From Lentibacillus lipolyticus (GTDB lineage: Bacteria; Bacillota; Bacilli; Bacillales; Amphibacillaceae), in the NCBI GenBank assembly GCA_004145795.1, contig SEIO01000002.1, forward strand, positions 1-64,000: a stretch of DNA of 64,000 nt, in the 5' to 3' direction. The notes beneath the pieces are model-generated. The model did no database searches, was not told the DNA's origin, and saw only the letters and a list, made by a program, of their open reading frames with translations. The first letter of the stretch is position 1. Each line of letters starts with the position of its first letter. Below, one piece after another: positions 43,625-54,261 of the stretch. Both the position numbers and the translations under genes were made by a program.

Positions 43625-43679
43625 AAATCCGAACCTGATTCGACATCAACAAAATGTTGAATCATCGTTCGGATTTTTT
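43625..43679 (+). terminator. Terminator after nirK
   Basis: AAATCCGAAC / GTTCGGATTT with inner pairing GATTC-ACAT / ATGT-GAATC, then T's. Confidence 0.85.
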
Positions 43680-43768
43680 ACCGAATGTCTATGAACGGCT
43701 GTCATCGTCAGCTGGATGACCGGCCGCTGACCGAACTGCTGAAAAAGATATTGCATCATGGATAACAT

Positions 43769-43797
43769 TAGCAGGTGTGCCTGCTGATGTTTTTTTC
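43769..43797 (+). terminator. Second hairpin with T-run before uvrB
   Basis: AGCAGG-tgtg-CCTGCT followed by GATGTTTTTTT. It may mark the end of a lost or very small transcript. Confidence 0.65.
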
Positions 43798-43902
43798 TGC
43801 CGGGTAAGTAAGGCCACTCTATTGTTTCGCTTTTTCCCTAAGCAGGGTAGATGATTTCAGCCTGGGAATTCGGGTAAAATGAAACTAGCGTATGAAGTAA
43901 AT

Positions 43903-43948
43903 CGAATATTTGTTCGTTTTTTGATTAAAACGGTGCAATAATTATGAT
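43903..43948 (+). promoter_or_regulatory. LexA box and promoter of uvrBA
   Basis: CGAATATTTGTTCG (43903-43916) is one base from the Bacillus LexA/DinR consensus CGAAC-N4-GTTCG. It lies just before -35 TTGATT (43921-43926), 16 bp, -10 TATGAT (43943-43948), so uvrBA is expected to be SOS-induced. Confidence 0.75.
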
Positions 43949-43983
43949 AGAATGAAAGGAAGCAAGGAACGGAGGTTTTCGGG

Positions 43984-45966
43984 TTGGAAAATAAATTTGA
44001 TCTTGTGGCACAGTACGAGCCGAGCGGCGATCAGCCTGATGCAATAGCAGATATAGTCGAAAAAGTGAAAGCCGGTCAACGGCATCAGACATTGCTTGGT
44101 GCAACCGGTACGGGGAAGACATTTACTGTTTCCAATGTAATCGAGGAAATAAACAGACCGACATTGGTTATTGCGCACAATAAAACACTGGCGGGACAGC
44201 TATACAGTGAGTTTAAGGAACTGTTTCCGAATAATGCAGTTGAATACTTTGTCAGCTATTATGACTACTATCAGCCGGAAGCCTATGTCCCGTCAACAGA
44301 CACATTTATTGAAAAAGATGCAAGCATCAACGACGAAATAGACAAACTGCGGCACTCAGCAACCTCTGCTTTGATTGAGCGGCGTGATGTGCTGATTGTC
44401 TCGAGCGTGTCGTGCATTTATGGCCTTGGGTCACCGGAAGAATATGAAAGTCAAGTTCTTTCCCTAAGGATGGGGATGGAAAAGGATCGCGACCAGCTTT
44501 TGCGGGAACTTGTTGACATTCAATATGCCAGGAATGACATTGATTTCCAACGTGGTACGTTCCGTGTTCGCGGGGATTCTGTCGAAGTTATCCCGGCTTC
44601 CAGGGAAGAACATTGTATCCGGATTGAATTTTTCGGGGATGAGATTGATCGGATTCGCGAAGTTGATGCGCTGACAGGCGAGATTGTCGGCGACCGCGAG
44701 CATGTGGCTATTTTCCCGGCATCCCACTTTGTTACCCGGGAAGAAAAGCTGAAAAAAGCTATTAAAAACATTGAAAAAGAACTGGAAGAGCAGCTGGCGG
44801 AACTTCGTGAGCAAAATAAGCTGCTTGAGGCACAGCGACTGGAGCAGCGGACAAACTATGATATTGAAATGATGAATGAGATGGGTTTCTGTTCAGGTAT
44901 CGAGAACTATTCCAGGCACCTGACATTCCGGGAACCGGGTTCAACCCCATACACGCTCTTGGACTTCTTTCCGGATGATTTCCTTGTTGTGGTGGATGAG
45001 TCGCACGTTACCCTTCCACAGATTCGAGGGATGTACAATGGTGACAAAGCACGTAAGCAAGTGCTGGTAGATCACGGGTTCCGCCTTCCGTCAGCGCTGG
45101 ACAACCGGCCGCTAACATTTGGCGAATTTGAAAAAGCAACGAACCAGCTCATCTATGTTTCGGCAACACCTGGGCCGTATGAGGAGGAACATGCGCCCGA
45201 TGTGACCGAGCAAATCATCCGGCCGACGGGGCTACTGGATCCGAAAATCGATGTACGCCCAATCGACGGGCAGGTTGACAACCTGATTGGGGAAATCAAT
45301 AAGCGTTCGCAGCGTAATGAGCGCGTCCTTGTGACGACGCTGACGAAGAAAATGGCAGAGGACTTGACCGATTACTTGAAGGAGATCGGCATCAAGGTAG
45401 CTTATCTGCACTCAGAAATCAAGACGTTGGAACGGATTGAAGTCATCCGTGATCTGCGTGTTGGTAAATATGATGTTCTAGTCGGAATTAACTTGCTCCG
45501 TGAAGGGTTGGATATACCCGAAGTATCCTTGGTTGCAATCTTGGATGCTGACAAAGAAGGGTTCCTGCGTTCTGAGCGTTCACTTATCCAGACAATGGGA
45601 AGGGCCGCCAGAAATGAAAACGGGGAAGTTATCATGTATGCTGATAATAGGACGCGGTCCATGCAGGCGGCCATAGACGAGACGAGCCGGCGCCGCGAAA
45701 AACAAATCGCCTATAATGAAAAACATAATATTACCCCGACGACCATCCGGAAAGAAGTCAGGGATGTCATTCGTGCAACTGTAGCTGCAGAGGATGAAGA
45801 ATCGTACGACAGCAGAAAAGCAGAAACCGCTGAAATGAGTAAAGCTGACAAGATGAAGATGGTGGAGAACATGGAAAAAGAAATGAAGCAGGCTGCAAAG
45901 GATCTTGATTTCGAAAAAGCTGCTGAGCTTCGTGATATCATTTTGGAACTTAAAGCGGAAGGATGA
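43984..45966 (+). CDS. uvrB: Excinuclease ABC subunit B
   Basis: DNA damage verification helicase of nucleotide excision repair. 660 residues. Walker [10 protein letters not shown] (39-47), beta-hairpin [12 protein letters not shown] that clamps DNA, DESH box ([16 protein letters not shown]), motif [11 protein letters not shown], and a C-terminal UVR domain ([21 protein letters not shown]) that binds UvrA/UvrC. TTG start with GGAGG upstream. uvrA follows at once. Confidence 0.97.
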   Translation: MENKFDLVAQYEPSGDQPDAIADIVEKVKAGQRHQTLLGATGTGKTFTVSNVIEEINRPTLVIAHNKTLAGQLYSEFKELFPNNAVEYFVSYYDYYQPEAYVPSTDTFIEKDASINDEIDKLRHSATSALIERRDVLIVSSVSCIYGLGSPEEYESQVLSLRMGMEKDRDQLLRELVDIQYARNDIDFQRGTFRVRGDSVEVIPASREEHCIRIEFFGDEIDRIREVDALTGEIVGDREHVAIFPASHFVTREEKLKKAIKNIEKELEEQLAELREQNKLLEAQRLEQRTNYDIEMMNEMGFCSGIENYSRHLTFREPGSTPYTLLDFFPDDFLVVVDESHVTLPQIRGMYNGDKARKQVLVDHGFRLPSALDNRPLTFGEFEKATNQLIYVSATPGPYEEEHAPDVTEQIIRPTGLLDPKIDVRPIDGQVDNLIGEINKRSQRNERVLVTTLTKKMAEDLTDYLKEIGIKVAYLHSEIKTLERIEVIRDLRVGKYDVLVGINLLREGLDIPEVSLVAILDADKEGFLRSERSLIQTMGRAARNENGEVIMYADNRTRSMQAAIDETSRRREKQIAYNEKHNITPTTIRKEVRDVIRATVAAEDEESYDSRKAETAEMSKADKMKMVENMEKEMKQAAKDLDFEKAAELRDIILELKAEG

Positions 45967-45973
45967 CCTGTTC

Positions 45974-48853
45974 ATGCCGAGTAAAGCAATTACTATACAA
46001 GGTGCACGTGCACATAATCTGCAAAATATTGATGTATCGATCCCGAAAAATAAACTTGTTGTGCTCACGGGTTTATCCGGATCCGGTAAATCGTCGCTGG
46101 CTTTTGATACGGTCTATGCGGAAGGGCAGCGGCGCTATGTCGAGTCCCTTTCTGCTTATGCCCGGCAATTTTTAGGACAAATGGACAAACCCGACGTCGA
46201 TGCGATTGAAGGCTTGTCACCGGCGATTTCCATTGACCAGAAGACAACGAGCAGAAATCCGCGGTCAACCGTTGGAACGGTTACGGAGATTTATGACTAT
46301 TTGCGGCTGTTGTATGCCCGCATCGGCCGGCCGACTTGTCCGAAACACGGTATTGAAATCAGTTCACAGACAGTCCAGCAGATGGTTGATCGGATTCTGC
46401 AGTATCCGGAACGGACGAAAATGCAAATTCTTGCACCGGTTGTATCTGGGCGCAAGGGTGAGCATGTCAAAACGATTGAAAAATTGAAGCAGGAAGGGTA
46501 TGTCCGGATTCGCGTCGACCAGGAAATGCGTGAAGTGACAGAGGATATCCAGCTCGATAAGAACAAGTCCCATACCATTGAAGTGGTAGTTGACCGGATT
46601 ATTGTGAAAGACGGTGTTGCCGGCCGCCTCAGCGATTCGATTGAAACAGCACTTGGCTTGGGCGGGGGAAACATCATCGTTGACGTGATTGGCAATGAGG
46701 AATTGGTGTTTAGTGAAAATCACGCATGTCCTATTTGCGGATTTTCAATCGGGGAACTGGAACCACGGTTGTTTTCGTTTAACAGTCCATACGGCGCCTG
46801 TCCGACTTGTGATGGACTGGGAACCAACTTAGAGGTTGACCTGGAACTGGTCATTCCTGACCATGATAAATCGCTGAAGGAGCATGCCATTGCAGCGTGG
46901 GAGCCAGTCAGCTCACAATATTATCCGCAGCTACTAAAAAGTGTCTGTGACCATTATGGCATTGACATGACGATCCCGGTAAAAGATATTCCGAAAAAGC
47001 AAATGGAGAAAATACTTTATGGGAGCGGAAACGAAAAAGTAAAATTCCGTTATGTCAATGACTTTGGCAATGTCAGGGATAACGATATTTATTTTGAAGG
47101 CGTATTAAATAATATCGCCCGCCGGTATCGTGAAACATCATCTGATTTCACTCGGGAGCTGCTGGGAAAATACATGGCACAGAAAAATTGCCCGGATTGC
47201 GATGGGTACCGGCTCAAAGAAGAGGCATTAGCCGTGTTGGTGAATGGTAAGCATATTAGTGAAGTAACGGAAAATGCCATCACGGAAGCGAAAGAATTTT
47301 TCCTTCATCTTGAGCTGAGTGAAAAAGAACGGACCATTGCACAGATGATTTTGAAGGAAATTACCGACCGGCTCGATTTCATGAATAACGTCGGTTTGGA
47401 TTATTTAACTTTGTCCCGCTCAGCAGGAACCCTGTCAGGCGGAGAAGCACAGCGAATCCGACTGGCAACGCAGATTGGGTCAGCGTTGACAGGGGTGCTG
47501 TATGTTCTGGATGAGCCGTCGATTGGGCTGCATCAGCGTGATAATTATCGCTTAATCAACACGCTCAAACAGATGCGTGATTTGGACAATACGTTGATCG
47601 TGGTCGAACACGACGAGGATACGATGCTTGAGGCGGATCATTTAATTGACATAGGTCCTGGTGCAGGTGAGCATGGCGGTCAGATTGTTGCCAGCGATAC
47701 ACCACAAAACGTCATGAAGAACAAAGAATCATTGACTGGACAATATCTTGCCGGGGATAGATATATTCCAGTTCCGGTAAAGCGCCGCAAACAGAATAAA
47801 CGTAAGCAGGTGAAAGTAGTCGGAGCTGAAGAAAACAATCTGAAGAAAGTGGATGCTTCCTTTCCGATTGGACTAATGACCGTTGTGACGGGTGTTTCTG
47901 GTTCCGGCAAGAGTACACTGGTTAACGATATTTTATATAAATCGCTATCTAAGCAATTGCATAAAGCTAAGCAAAAACCTGGGAAGCATCAACGGATTAA
48001 CGGGATTGGAAATATTGAGAAGGTGATTGATATTGACCAGTCGCCTATCGGCCGGACACCGCGTTCCAATCCGGCCACCTATACTGGTGTGTTTGATAAT
48101 ATCCGTGATGTGTTTGCCCAGACGAACGAAGCAAAAGTGCGTGGTTACAAAAAAGGCCGGTTCAGTTTTAATGTGAAAGGCGGTCGCTGTGAGGCGTGTC
48201 ATGGCGATGGAATTATTAAAATCGAAATGCACTTTCTCCCGGATGTATATGTTCCTTGTGAAGTATGCCACGGAAAACGGTATAACCGGGAAACGTTAGA
48301 AGTCGAATACAAAGGAAAAAGCATAGCAGATGTCCTGGAGATGACAATTGAAGAGGCGCTGGATTTCTTCGGGAATATCCCCAAAATCAAGCGAAAGCTG
48401 CAGACAGTGTATGATGTAGGACTTGGCTATATCAAATTGGGACAGCAGGCAACAACGCTCTCTGGTGGGGAAGCACAGCGTGTCAAACTGGCGAGTGAAC
48501 TCCATCGCCGCTCGAACGGCAAGTCCTTTTATATTCTGGACGAACCAACGACAGGTTTGCACACGGATGACATTAATAGGTTGCTGAATGTGCTGCAGCG
48601 ATTGGTTGAGAACGGCGACACCGTCCTGATTATTGAGCACAACCTTGATGTGATTAAAACAGCAGATCATATTATTGATCTCGGACCTGAAGGCGGGGAT
48701 GGCGGTGGCGAAATTCTTGCTGCCGGTACTCCGGAAGAAATTGCCGCAACGGAAAATTCGTATACAGGAAGGTATTTAAAACCGATATTGGAACGCGACC
48801 GCAAACGGATGGAAGAAGACAGAAAACGACGAGAAAAAGTGGAAACAACATAA
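45974..48853 (+). CDS. uvrA: Excinuclease ABC subunit A
   Basis: Damage-recognition ATPase that loads UvrB. 959 residues with two ABC ATPase halves: Walker [11 protein letters not shown] and [10 protein letters not shown], signatures [10 protein letters not shown] and [10 protein letters not shown], and zinc-finger cysteines ([20 protein letters not shown] then [14 protein letters not shown] then CEVCHGKR). ATG 45974 has GGAAGG overlapping the uvrB stop. Confidence 0.98.
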   Translation: MPSKAITIQGARAHNLQNIDVSIPKNKLVVLTGLSGSGKSSLAFDTVYAEGQRRYVESLSAYARQFLGQMDKPDVDAIEGLSPAISIDQKTTSRNPRSTVGTVTEIYDYLRLLYARIGRPTCPKHGIEISSQTVQQMVDRILQYPERTKMQILAPVVSGRKGEHVKTIEKLKQEGYVRIRVDQEMREVTEDIQLDKNKSHTIEVVVDRIIVKDGVAGRLSDSIETALGLGGGNIIVDVIGNEELVFSENHACPICGFSIGELEPRLFSFNSPYGACPTCDGLGTNLEVDLELVIPDHDKSLKEHAIAAWEPVSSQYYPQLLKSVCDHYGIDMTIPVKDIPKKQMEKILYGSGNEKVKFRYVNDFGNVRDNDIYFEGVLNNIARRYRETSSDFTRELLGKYMAQKNCPDCDGYRLKEEALAVLVNGKHISEVTENAITEAKEFFLHLELSEKERTIAQMILKEITDRLDFMNNVGLDYLTLSRSAGTLSGGEAQRIRLATQIGSALTGVLYVLDEPSIGLHQRDNYRLINTLKQMRDLDNTLIVVEHDEDTMLEADHLIDIGPGAGEHGGQIVASDTPQNVMKNKESLTGQYLAGDRYIPVPVKRRKQNKRKQVKVVGAEENNLKKVDASFPIGLMTVVTGVSGSGKSTLVNDILYKSLSKQLHKAKQKPGKHQRINGIGNIEKVIDIDQSPIGRTPRSNPATYTGVFDNIRDVFAQTNEAKVRGYKKGRFSFNVKGGRCEACHGDGIIKIEMHFLPDVYVPCEVCHGKRYNRETLEVEYKGKSIADVLEMTIEEALDFFGNIPKIKRKLQTVYDVGLGYIKLGQQATTLSGGEAQRVKLASELHRRSNGKSFYILDEPTTGLHTDDINRLLNVLQRLVENGDTVLIIEHNLDVIKTADHIIDLGPEGGDGGGEILAAGTPEEIAATENSYTGRYLKPILERDRKRMEEDRKRREKVETT

Positions 48854-48859
48854 GCTAAC

Positions 48860-48895
48860 AGCAGTGGGCCTATGGATGGCTCGCTGCTTTTTTTG
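48860..48895 (+). terminator. Terminator after uvrA
   Basis: AGCAGTGGGCC / GGCTCGCTGCT stem with two G-U pairs, then seven T. Confidence 0.75.
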
Positions 48896-48998
48896 CAAAT
48901 GATGACGGGATATCTAATGTGCTGGTCAAATTTTTTGACGTTACCCCGCCATTTCGATAATCTAAAATGAGAAGGTATACGCTGGGAGGGTCAAGCTG

Positions 48999-49352
48999 AT
49001 GGAACCAATTGAAGTGGAAAAAGTGCAGCACATATTGGAAAGCTATATTGATAAAGATGTCTATATTCATCTGGAAACAACAAACGGAGCGTATGCAAGC
49101 CATTTTAACGATAAAGCATACAATGTTGGTGCATACATACGAAATGCACAAGTGAATTTTTCGCAGGCCAAAATAATAGGAGACGGAAATACATTCCGAG
49201 CAGGTCTCAAACTCGAACTGGGATGGGTATATGCAGAGGGATTGACGGAGTGGACACTGCATAAGGATAACCAGTTGCTGCTTGCCGGCCATGATAGTGA
49301 AGGGCGGCTGATGGTCGCGTTGCATATCAGTGAAACACCGCTTGGACAATAG
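48999..49352 (+). CDS. yojF: YojF family protein (DUF1806)
   Basis: A 117-residue beta-rich protein of the YojF family, always beside bacillithiol deacetylase bshB2 (yojG) in bacilli. MEPIEVEKVQHILESYIDKDVYIHLETTNGAYA is typical. Role unknown, presumably linked to bacillithiol metabolism. SD GGGAGGG. Confidence 0.88.
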   Translation: MEPIEVEKVQHILESYIDKDVYIHLETTNGAYASHFNDKAYNVGAYIRNAQVNFSQAKIIGDGNTFRAGLKLELGWVYAEGLTEWTLHKDNQLLLAGHDSEGRLMVALHISETPLGQ

Positions 49353-49509
49353 GACCGGATAGCAGTTAGACGCGAGAGTAACTTCATGAAATGGTAATTA
49401 AGATCCGCTGTGGTGACAGCATTCGGTCTCAGGTGCAGGTATTAAAAATGAATAAAAAAGTGAATAAAAAAACGAATTTGATTCAGTAAATGAGGGTCAG
49501 GTGAATAGA

Positions 49510-50178
49510 ATGGAAAAACAAGTGGTGGTTATCTTACCACATCCGGATGATGAATCATTCGGTGCAGCAGGAACAATTGCTCAATTCCGTGAACAGGGCG
49601 TGCCGGTCACGTATTTGTGCGGAACATTGGGGGAAATGGGCAGGAATATGGGCTCGCCGGCTTTTGCAAACCGGGAGACCCTGCCGGACATTCGGAAAGA
49701 GGAATTAATCAATGCTTGCAGCAAACTTGATATTGATTTGCGTATGCTTGGTTACCGGGATAAAACGGTAGAATTTGAAGACAAACAGGAAGTAGCCAAG
49801 GATTTAAAACACCACCTGGATGAACTGGAACCGAGCCTCGTGATTACTCATTATCCGGAATATGCTGTACATCCGGATCATAATGCCATGGGGGCTGCCG
49901 CGGTAGAAGCTGTTCGGTTGATGGCCCCCGAGAAGCGTCCCGTGGTCTGGGCTCAGGCCATTTCCAACAATTACACGGCTGAGCTGGGGCAGCCAGACAT
50001 TGTCAATGATGTGACCCCGACATTTGACCGGAAAATGGAAGCAATTATGGCCCACGAATCACAAGCGAGTGGCATACTGGGCCAATTCCGAGAAAGCCCT
50101 GCATTGTCTGATGATTTACAGGAAGCAGCTAAGCAGCAGTTAGGAGTAGAACGGTTTTACGTCTGGAATTTTAAGTGA
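49510..50178 (+). CDS. bshB2: Bacillithiol biosynthesis deacetylase BshB2
   Basis: A 222-residue LmbE-type zinc deacetylase that removes acetate from GlcNAc-malate in bacillithiol synthesis and may also act on bacillithiol conjugates. Metal-binding PHPDDESFG near the N terminus and HPDHNAMG (second half), with the THYPEYAVHPDH stretch of BshB2. ATG 49510 follows AGGTGA. yojF lies upstream, 157 bp away. Confidence 0.92.
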   Translation: MEKQVVVILPHPDDESFGAAGTIAQFREQGVPVTYLCGTLGEMGRNMGSPAFANRETLPDIRKEELINACSKLDIDLRMLGYRDKTVEFEDKQEVAKDLKHHLDELEPSLVITHYPEYAVHPDHNAMGAAAVEAVRLMAPEKRPVVWAQAISNNYTAELGQPDIVNDVTPTFDRKMEAIMAHESQASGILGQFRESPALSDDLQEAAKQQLGVERFYVWNFK

Positions 50179-50204
50179 GTAGAGAATAAGAGGGAGGGTG
50201 AAAT

Positions 50205-50399
50205 ATGAAAAAACGATTGTACAGATCCCGGTCCGAACGCATGATTTCCGGTATTTGCGGTGGCTTGGCGGAGTATTTTGATATTGACCCGACCATTATT
50301 CGTCTGTTATTCGCAGCACTTGCATTTGCTGGCGGTGCATCCATCTATGCGTATATTATTGGTCTTTTTGTCATTCCTAATGAAGAGGAGGTACGCTAA
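50205..50399 (+). CDS. yvlC: PspC domain membrane protein
   Basis: A 64-residue protein: RLYRSRSERMISGICGGLAEYFDIDPTIIRLLFAAL is the PspC domain, followed by one membrane helix. B. subtilis YvlC is envelope-stress (sigma-W) linked. SD AGGGAGGG. Overlaps yvlD by one base. Confidence 0.88.
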   Translation: MKKRLYRSRSERMISGICGGLAEYFDIDPTIIRLLFAALAFAGGASIYAYIIGLFVIPNEEEVR

Positions 50400-50755
50400 T
50401 GCTCTTGCGGTGGGCTGTATCGATTGTGCTGAGCGCCGTGGCTTTGATGGCTGCTTCCTGGCTATTTTCAGGATTTCACCTGGAAGGGTTCGGTACAGCA
50501 CTGTTAGCCAGCGTCATTCTTGGCATTCTGAATGCCATTGTTAGACCGGTGCTCGTTATCTTAACGTTGCCGGTTACCGTACTGACACTTGGGCTGTTCC
50601 TGTTTGTCGTCAATGCGATTACATTGATGATTACACAGGCTGTTATGGATGAGTCATTTGCCATTGCAGGGTTTGGAACGGCAATTGCGGCGGCGGTGAT
50701 TCTTTCGATTATCAATATGCTGTTAAACCGGCTCGTTAAAGATAGAATAGCATAA
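50399..50755 (+). CDS. yvlD: Phage holin family (YvlD) membrane protein
   Basis: A 118-residue four-helix membrane protein of the YvlD family with the conserved GILNAIVRPVLVILTLPVTVLTLGLF segment. Despite the family name there is no sign of phage origin. ATG overlaps the yvlC stop (TAATG), so both are co-translated. Probably an envelope-stress membrane protein. Confidence 0.88.
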   Translation: MLLRWAVSIVLSAVALMAASWLFSGFHLEGFGTALLASVILGILNAIVRPVLVILTLPVTVLTLGLFLFVVNAITLMITQAVMDESFAIAGFGTAIAAAVILSIINMLLNRLVKDRIA

Positions 50756-50765
50756 ATCAACAATC

Positions 50766-50795
50766 TCGCAGGCACCAATCCTGCGATTTTTCTTT
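50766..50795 (+). terminator. Terminator after yvlD
   Basis: TCGCAGG / CCTGCGA stem, then TTTTTC. Confidence 0.8.
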
Positions 50796-50827
50796 TCTCA
50801 CTCAAATATTCCTAAACCATGAAAATA

Positions 50828-50836
50828 TGCTACAAT
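50828..50836 (+). promoter_or_regulatory. Extended -10 promoter of the hprK operon
   Basis: TGCTACAAT, 41 bp before the hprK start. It should drive hprK-lgt-yvoD-ppaX-yvoF and perhaps glpP. Confidence 0.5.
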
Positions 50837-50876
50837 ATTAAGCAGCAATGGCGGCATTATTGGAGGTTTCTATAAA

Positions 50877-51809
50877 ATGGCAAAAGTACGCACAGAAGAT
50901 TTACTGAAAAACTTTAACTTAACACTTGTCGCCGGCAATGACGGCATCCATAGGGAAATTCTCTCGAGTGATGTTCACCGGCCAGGCATTGAAATGACTG
51001 GTTACTTTCACTACTATCCGAAAGAACGGGTACAGCTGATTGGTAAAACCGAAATGGCGTATTTTCTTGACTTGTCAGAAGAAAATAAAAAAGACCGCAT
51101 GGAACGGCTCTGCACCGACATTACTCCAGTAATCGTTATATCACGGGGCATGGAAATTCCGGATATCATTCTAGAAAAGGCAGATGAGGCGGGGGTTCCC
51201 GTTTTACATTCACCGAGAAAAACAACCCGCGTTATTAGCAGGCTGACCAACTATCTTGAGGCAAAATTTGCTCCATTTACAGCTATTCACGGGGTTTTAG
51301 TGGATATTTACGGTGTTGGGGTCCTTTTGACCGGGCAGAGTGGTGTTGGTAAAAGTGAAACAGCACTTGAGCTTGTGAAACGGGGGCATCGGCTTATTGC
51401 GGATGACAGTGTGGAGATCCACCAGGAGGACTACGATCAGCTTATTGGCAACTCCCCGCCTTTAATCGAGCACTTGCTCGAAATACGGGGGCTTGGGATT
51501 ATTAATGTCATGACACTTTTCGGGGCTGGATCTGTTCGCAGTCATAAGAAAATATCGCTTATTATCAATCTGGAACTTTGGGATGAAAACAAGCAGTATG
51601 ATCGACTTGGTCTTGATGAGGAAACGATGAAAATTATGGATGTCCACCTTCCGAAGGCGACGATCCCGGTCAGGCCGGGGCGAAATCTTGCTGTCATCAT
51701 TGAAGTTGCGGCAATGAATTTCCGGTTGAAGCGAATGGGCGTAAATGCTGCGGAGGAATTTTCTGAGCGGCTGACGAAGATGATTGATCAGGAATCGGAT
51801 ATAGAGTAG
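50877..51809 (+). CDS. hprK: HPr kinase/phosphorylase
   Basis: Phosphorylates HPr and Crh at Ser46 to trigger CcpA catabolite control. 310 residues. Conserved H138 (FTAIHGVLV), Walker A GQSGVGKS (153-160), the DDSVEIH acid pair, and signature [18 protein letters not shown]. First gene of a conserved operon. Confidence 0.97.
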   Translation: MAKVRTEDLLKNFNLTLVAGNDGIHREILSSDVHRPGIEMTGYFHYYPKERVQLIGKTEMAYFLDLSEENKKDRMERLCTDITPVIVISRGMEIPDIILEKADEAGVPVLHSPRKTTRVISRLTNYLEAKFAPFTAIHGVLVDIYGVGVLLTGQSGVGKSETALELVKRGHRLIADDSVEIHQEDYDQLIGNSPPLIEHLLEIRGLGIINVMTLFGAGSVRSHKKISLIINLELWDENKQYDRLGLDEETMKIMDVHLPKATIPVRPGRNLAVIIEVAAMNFRLKRMGVNAAEEFSERLTKMIDQESDIE

Positions 51810-51819
51810 GAGAGTGATC

Positions 51820-52668
51820 ATGATGAGCTGCAACGCACCAGCGTTGGACCGTGTTTTTCTGGAAATTGGACCATTATCCATCTATTGGTATGGTGTGATT
51901 ATCGCACTTGGAGCCTTTTTGGGGCTGTATATCGCAACAAAGGAATCGGACAGGCTTGGCTTACAGAAGGATTTAATGACGGATTTGGTCGTTTTTGCCA
52001 TTCCCGTATCCATCGTTTTTGCCCGTATGTATTATGTCTTTTTTGAGTGGGACCGGTATGCAGGTGCACCCTGGTGGGATGTATTTGCAGTCTGGGAAGG
52101 CGGCATTGCCATCCATGGCGCACTGATTGGTGCTGTGCTGACGGCAATTGTGTTTGCACGTATAAAAAATGTTTCCTTTTGGCAGCTGGCAGATATCGCT
52201 GCACCCAGTCTGATTCTTGGGCAGGCTATCGGCCGCTGGGGCAACTTCATGAATCAGGAGGCTCACGGCGGTCCGATTTCAGAGTCGGTGTTTAATAGCT
52301 TTCATACATATTTGCCCGATTTTATTATGAATCAGATGTGTATTGGCGGTGTCATGTACCACCCGACATTCTTGTATGAATCCGTTTGGAATATTGTGGT
52401 GTTTTTATTCCTGCTGGTGCTTCGACGTAAAAATCCGCTCCGTGGAGAAGTCTTTCTCAGCTACGTCATGGCTTACTCCGCCGGTAGATTCTTTGTTGAA
52501 GGGATGCGGACAGACAGTCTTTATATACCCGGGACAGATATCCGAATGGCGCAATTCATTTCTGTTGCACTGATTGCAGTGATGATTGCTATAATCATTT
52601 ACCGCCGCAAATCCGGCAAGGCGCGAACGCGTTATGATGGCCGGAAAACAAAGAAAAATAAGAAGTGA
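51820..52668 (+). CDS. lgt: Prolipoprotein diacylglyceryl transferase
   Basis: Adds diacylglycerol to the lipobox Cys of prelipoproteins, among them PbpC, CccB and NirK encoded here. 282 residues, seven helices. Signature GQAIGRWGNFMNQEAHGG and IHGALIG region, SAGRFFVEGMRTDSL near the end. AGGAGAG upstream; ATG 51820 or 51823. Confidence 0.96.
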   Translation: MMSCNAPALDRVFLEIGPLSIYWYGVIIALGAFLGLYIATKESDRLGLQKDLMTDLVVFAIPVSIVFARMYYVFFEWDRYAGAPWWDVFAVWEGGIAIHGALIGAVLTAIVFARIKNVSFWQLADIAAPSLILGQAIGRWGNFMNQEAHGGPISESVFNSFHTYLPDFIMNQMCIGGVMYHPTFLYESVWNIVVFLFLLVLRRKNPLRGEVFLSYVMAYSAGRFFVEGMRTDSLYIPGTDIRMAQFISVALIAVMIAIIIYRRKSGKARTRYDGRKTKKNKK

Positions 52669-52688
52669 CATGGAAGCGAGGGATAGGC

Positions 52689-53648
52689 TTGAGTGGAATT
52701 TTACAGCGTGGGTTAAGACAGGGACTGCAGGTGACATGGACGCTTGGAAAAGTTATTTTTCCGATTACGCTGATTGTGACTATCCTGCAGTTTACACCAG
52801 TCCTTCCTTGGATTGTGGAAAAGATCAGCCCGTTAATGGCGTTATTTGGACTTTCGGGCGAGGCAGCGGTGCCCCTCGTGCTTGGAAATGCACTGAATTT
52901 GTACGCGGGAATTGCCGCTATTGTGTCGTTTGATTTCACCGTCAAAGAAGTCTTTATGATGGCGGTGATGATGTCGTTTTCTCATAATCTTTTCATTGAA
53001 TCAACTGTAGCCTCCAAAGTGGGAGTTAGTTGGTGGCTTATTTCAGGTATCCGGCTATCGCTGGCGTTGATTTCGGCTACGGTGATTAATTTGGTGTGGA
53101 ATGGTGGGTCACAACAGGCGCAGTACGGACTGATATCCTCAGCTGACCCAGCACTAAGCAGTTCGTTTGAAATTGCTGTACATGGATTAGAGACAGCGCT
53201 GATTGCTATTGTGCAGCTGGCAGCGATTGTCATTCCGCTGATGGTCGCCATGCAATATTTGCGGGAAAAAGGCTGGCTGCACGTTTTCTCGAACAAATTG
53301 GCGCCATTCACCAGATTCCTGGGGATGGAAAAAAATACAACCATGACTCTTGTGGCAGGACTGACGATTGGCCTGGCCTATGGCGCGGGATTGATGATTC
53401 AGGCGGTGGAGGAAGACGGGGTGTCCAAACGTGATATGTATTTGGCACTTATCTTTCTTGTTTCTTGTCATGCGGTCGTGGAGGATACGTTAGTATTTAT
53501 ACCGCTTGGAATCCCTGTTTGGCCACTCTTGCTAATTAGGCTCCTAACAGCGATTATATTGACCATGACCGTTGCGTTTATTTGGAAGCGTATCGAATAT
53601 CGGAAAAGGAAGGGAACAGTACATGAGCATTCATACCGTACTCTTTGA
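52689..53648 (+). CDS. yvoD: Nucleoside-recognition domain membrane protein (YvoD)
   Basis: A 319-residue membrane protein with about eight helices and two nucleoside-recognition (Gate) halves (GLSGEAAVPLVLGNAL and GLTIGLAYGAGLM). Conserved between lgt and ppaX in bacilli. Substrate unknown. TTG 52689 follows GAGGGATAGG; a GTG at 52665 has no SD. Overlaps ppaX by 26 bp. Confidence 0.82.
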   Translation: MSGILQRGLRQGLQVTWTLGKVIFPITLIVTILQFTPVLPWIVEKISPLMALFGLSGEAAVPLVLGNALNLYAGIAAIVSFDFTVKEVFMMAVMMSFSHNLFIESTVASKVGVSWWLISGIRLSLALISATVINLVWNGGSQQAQYGLISSADPALSSSFEIAVHGLETALIAIVQLAAIVIPLMVAMQYLREKGWLHVFSNKLAPFTRFLGMEKNTTMTLVAGLTIGLAYGAGLMIQAVEEDGVSKRDMYLALIFLVSCHAVVEDTLVFIPLGIPVWPLLLIRLLTAIILTMTVAFIWKRIEYRKRKGTVHEHSYRTL

Positions 53649-54258
53649 TTTGGATGGAACACTGATCGACACGAATGAATTAATAATTGAATCATTTATG
53701 TATACGTTTCGTCAATATGGCAAAAATCTTGCCAGGGAGGAAGCAATTGAGTTTATTGGACCGCCGCTGCGTGACACATTTCTTCAGTATGATCCCGGCC
53801 AGGCAGAAGCAATGATAGCAACCTATCGTGAGCATAACAAATTGCATCATGATGACTACGTGAAGGCATTTCCCAATGTTATGGAAACCATTGACCGGCT
53901 GCACAGGGAAGGTTTTCAGCTTGGCATCGTAACGAGCAAGATGAAAGGGACGGTGGATATGGGACTGGCCGTAACCGGGCTTGACCACTATTTCCAAACG
54001 GTCATCACCCTGGACGATGTCACTTGTGCGAAGCCGCATCCCGAGCCCGTCATAATGGCAATCAATGAACTGGATGCAAATGCGGAGTCCACCTTAATGG
54101 TGGGTGATAATTCCCATGACATTGAGGCAGGACAGAATGCCGGGATTAGAACAGCTGCTGTTGCCTGGTCATTGAAAAGTCGGGAGAAACTACTGGCATG
54201 CCGTCCGACCTACATGCTGGAAGATATGCGGGATTTACTGGATATAATGGGAGTGTAG
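53623..54258 (+). CDS. ppaX: Pyrophosphatase PpaX
   Basis: HAD-family hydrolase that removes pyrophosphate released by HPr kinase/phosphorylase. 211 residues. Motif I FDLDGTLIDTNE, motif II TSK, motif III K in AKPHPEP, motif IV GDNSHDIEAGQNAG. Starts inside yvoD. Its presence in the hprK operon gives it a clear role. Confidence 0.93.
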   Translation: MSIHTVLFDLDGTLIDTNELIIESFMYTFRQYGKNLAREEAIEFIGPPLRDTFLQYDPGQAEAMIATYREHNKLHHDDYVKAFPNVMETIDRLHREGFQLGIVTSKMKGTVDMGLAVTGLDHYFQTVITLDDVTCAKPHPEPVIMAINELDANAESTLMVGDNSHDIEAGQNAGIRTAAVAWSLKSREKLLACRPTYMLEDMRDLLDIMGV

Positions 54259-54261
54259 CTG

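Larger units (their letters stand above)
43541..43983. promoter_or_regulatory. Intergenic region nirK-uvrB
   Basis: About 440 bp. It holds two terminator-like hairpins (43625-43679 and 43769-43797), a doubtful 24-codon frame between them (43691-43765, no SD), and the LexA-controlled uvrB promoter. Confidence 0.6.

Noticed and set aside
50399-50755. Phage holin, hinting at a prophage
   Set aside because: YvlD is a chromosomal family paired with PspC; no other phage genes are near.
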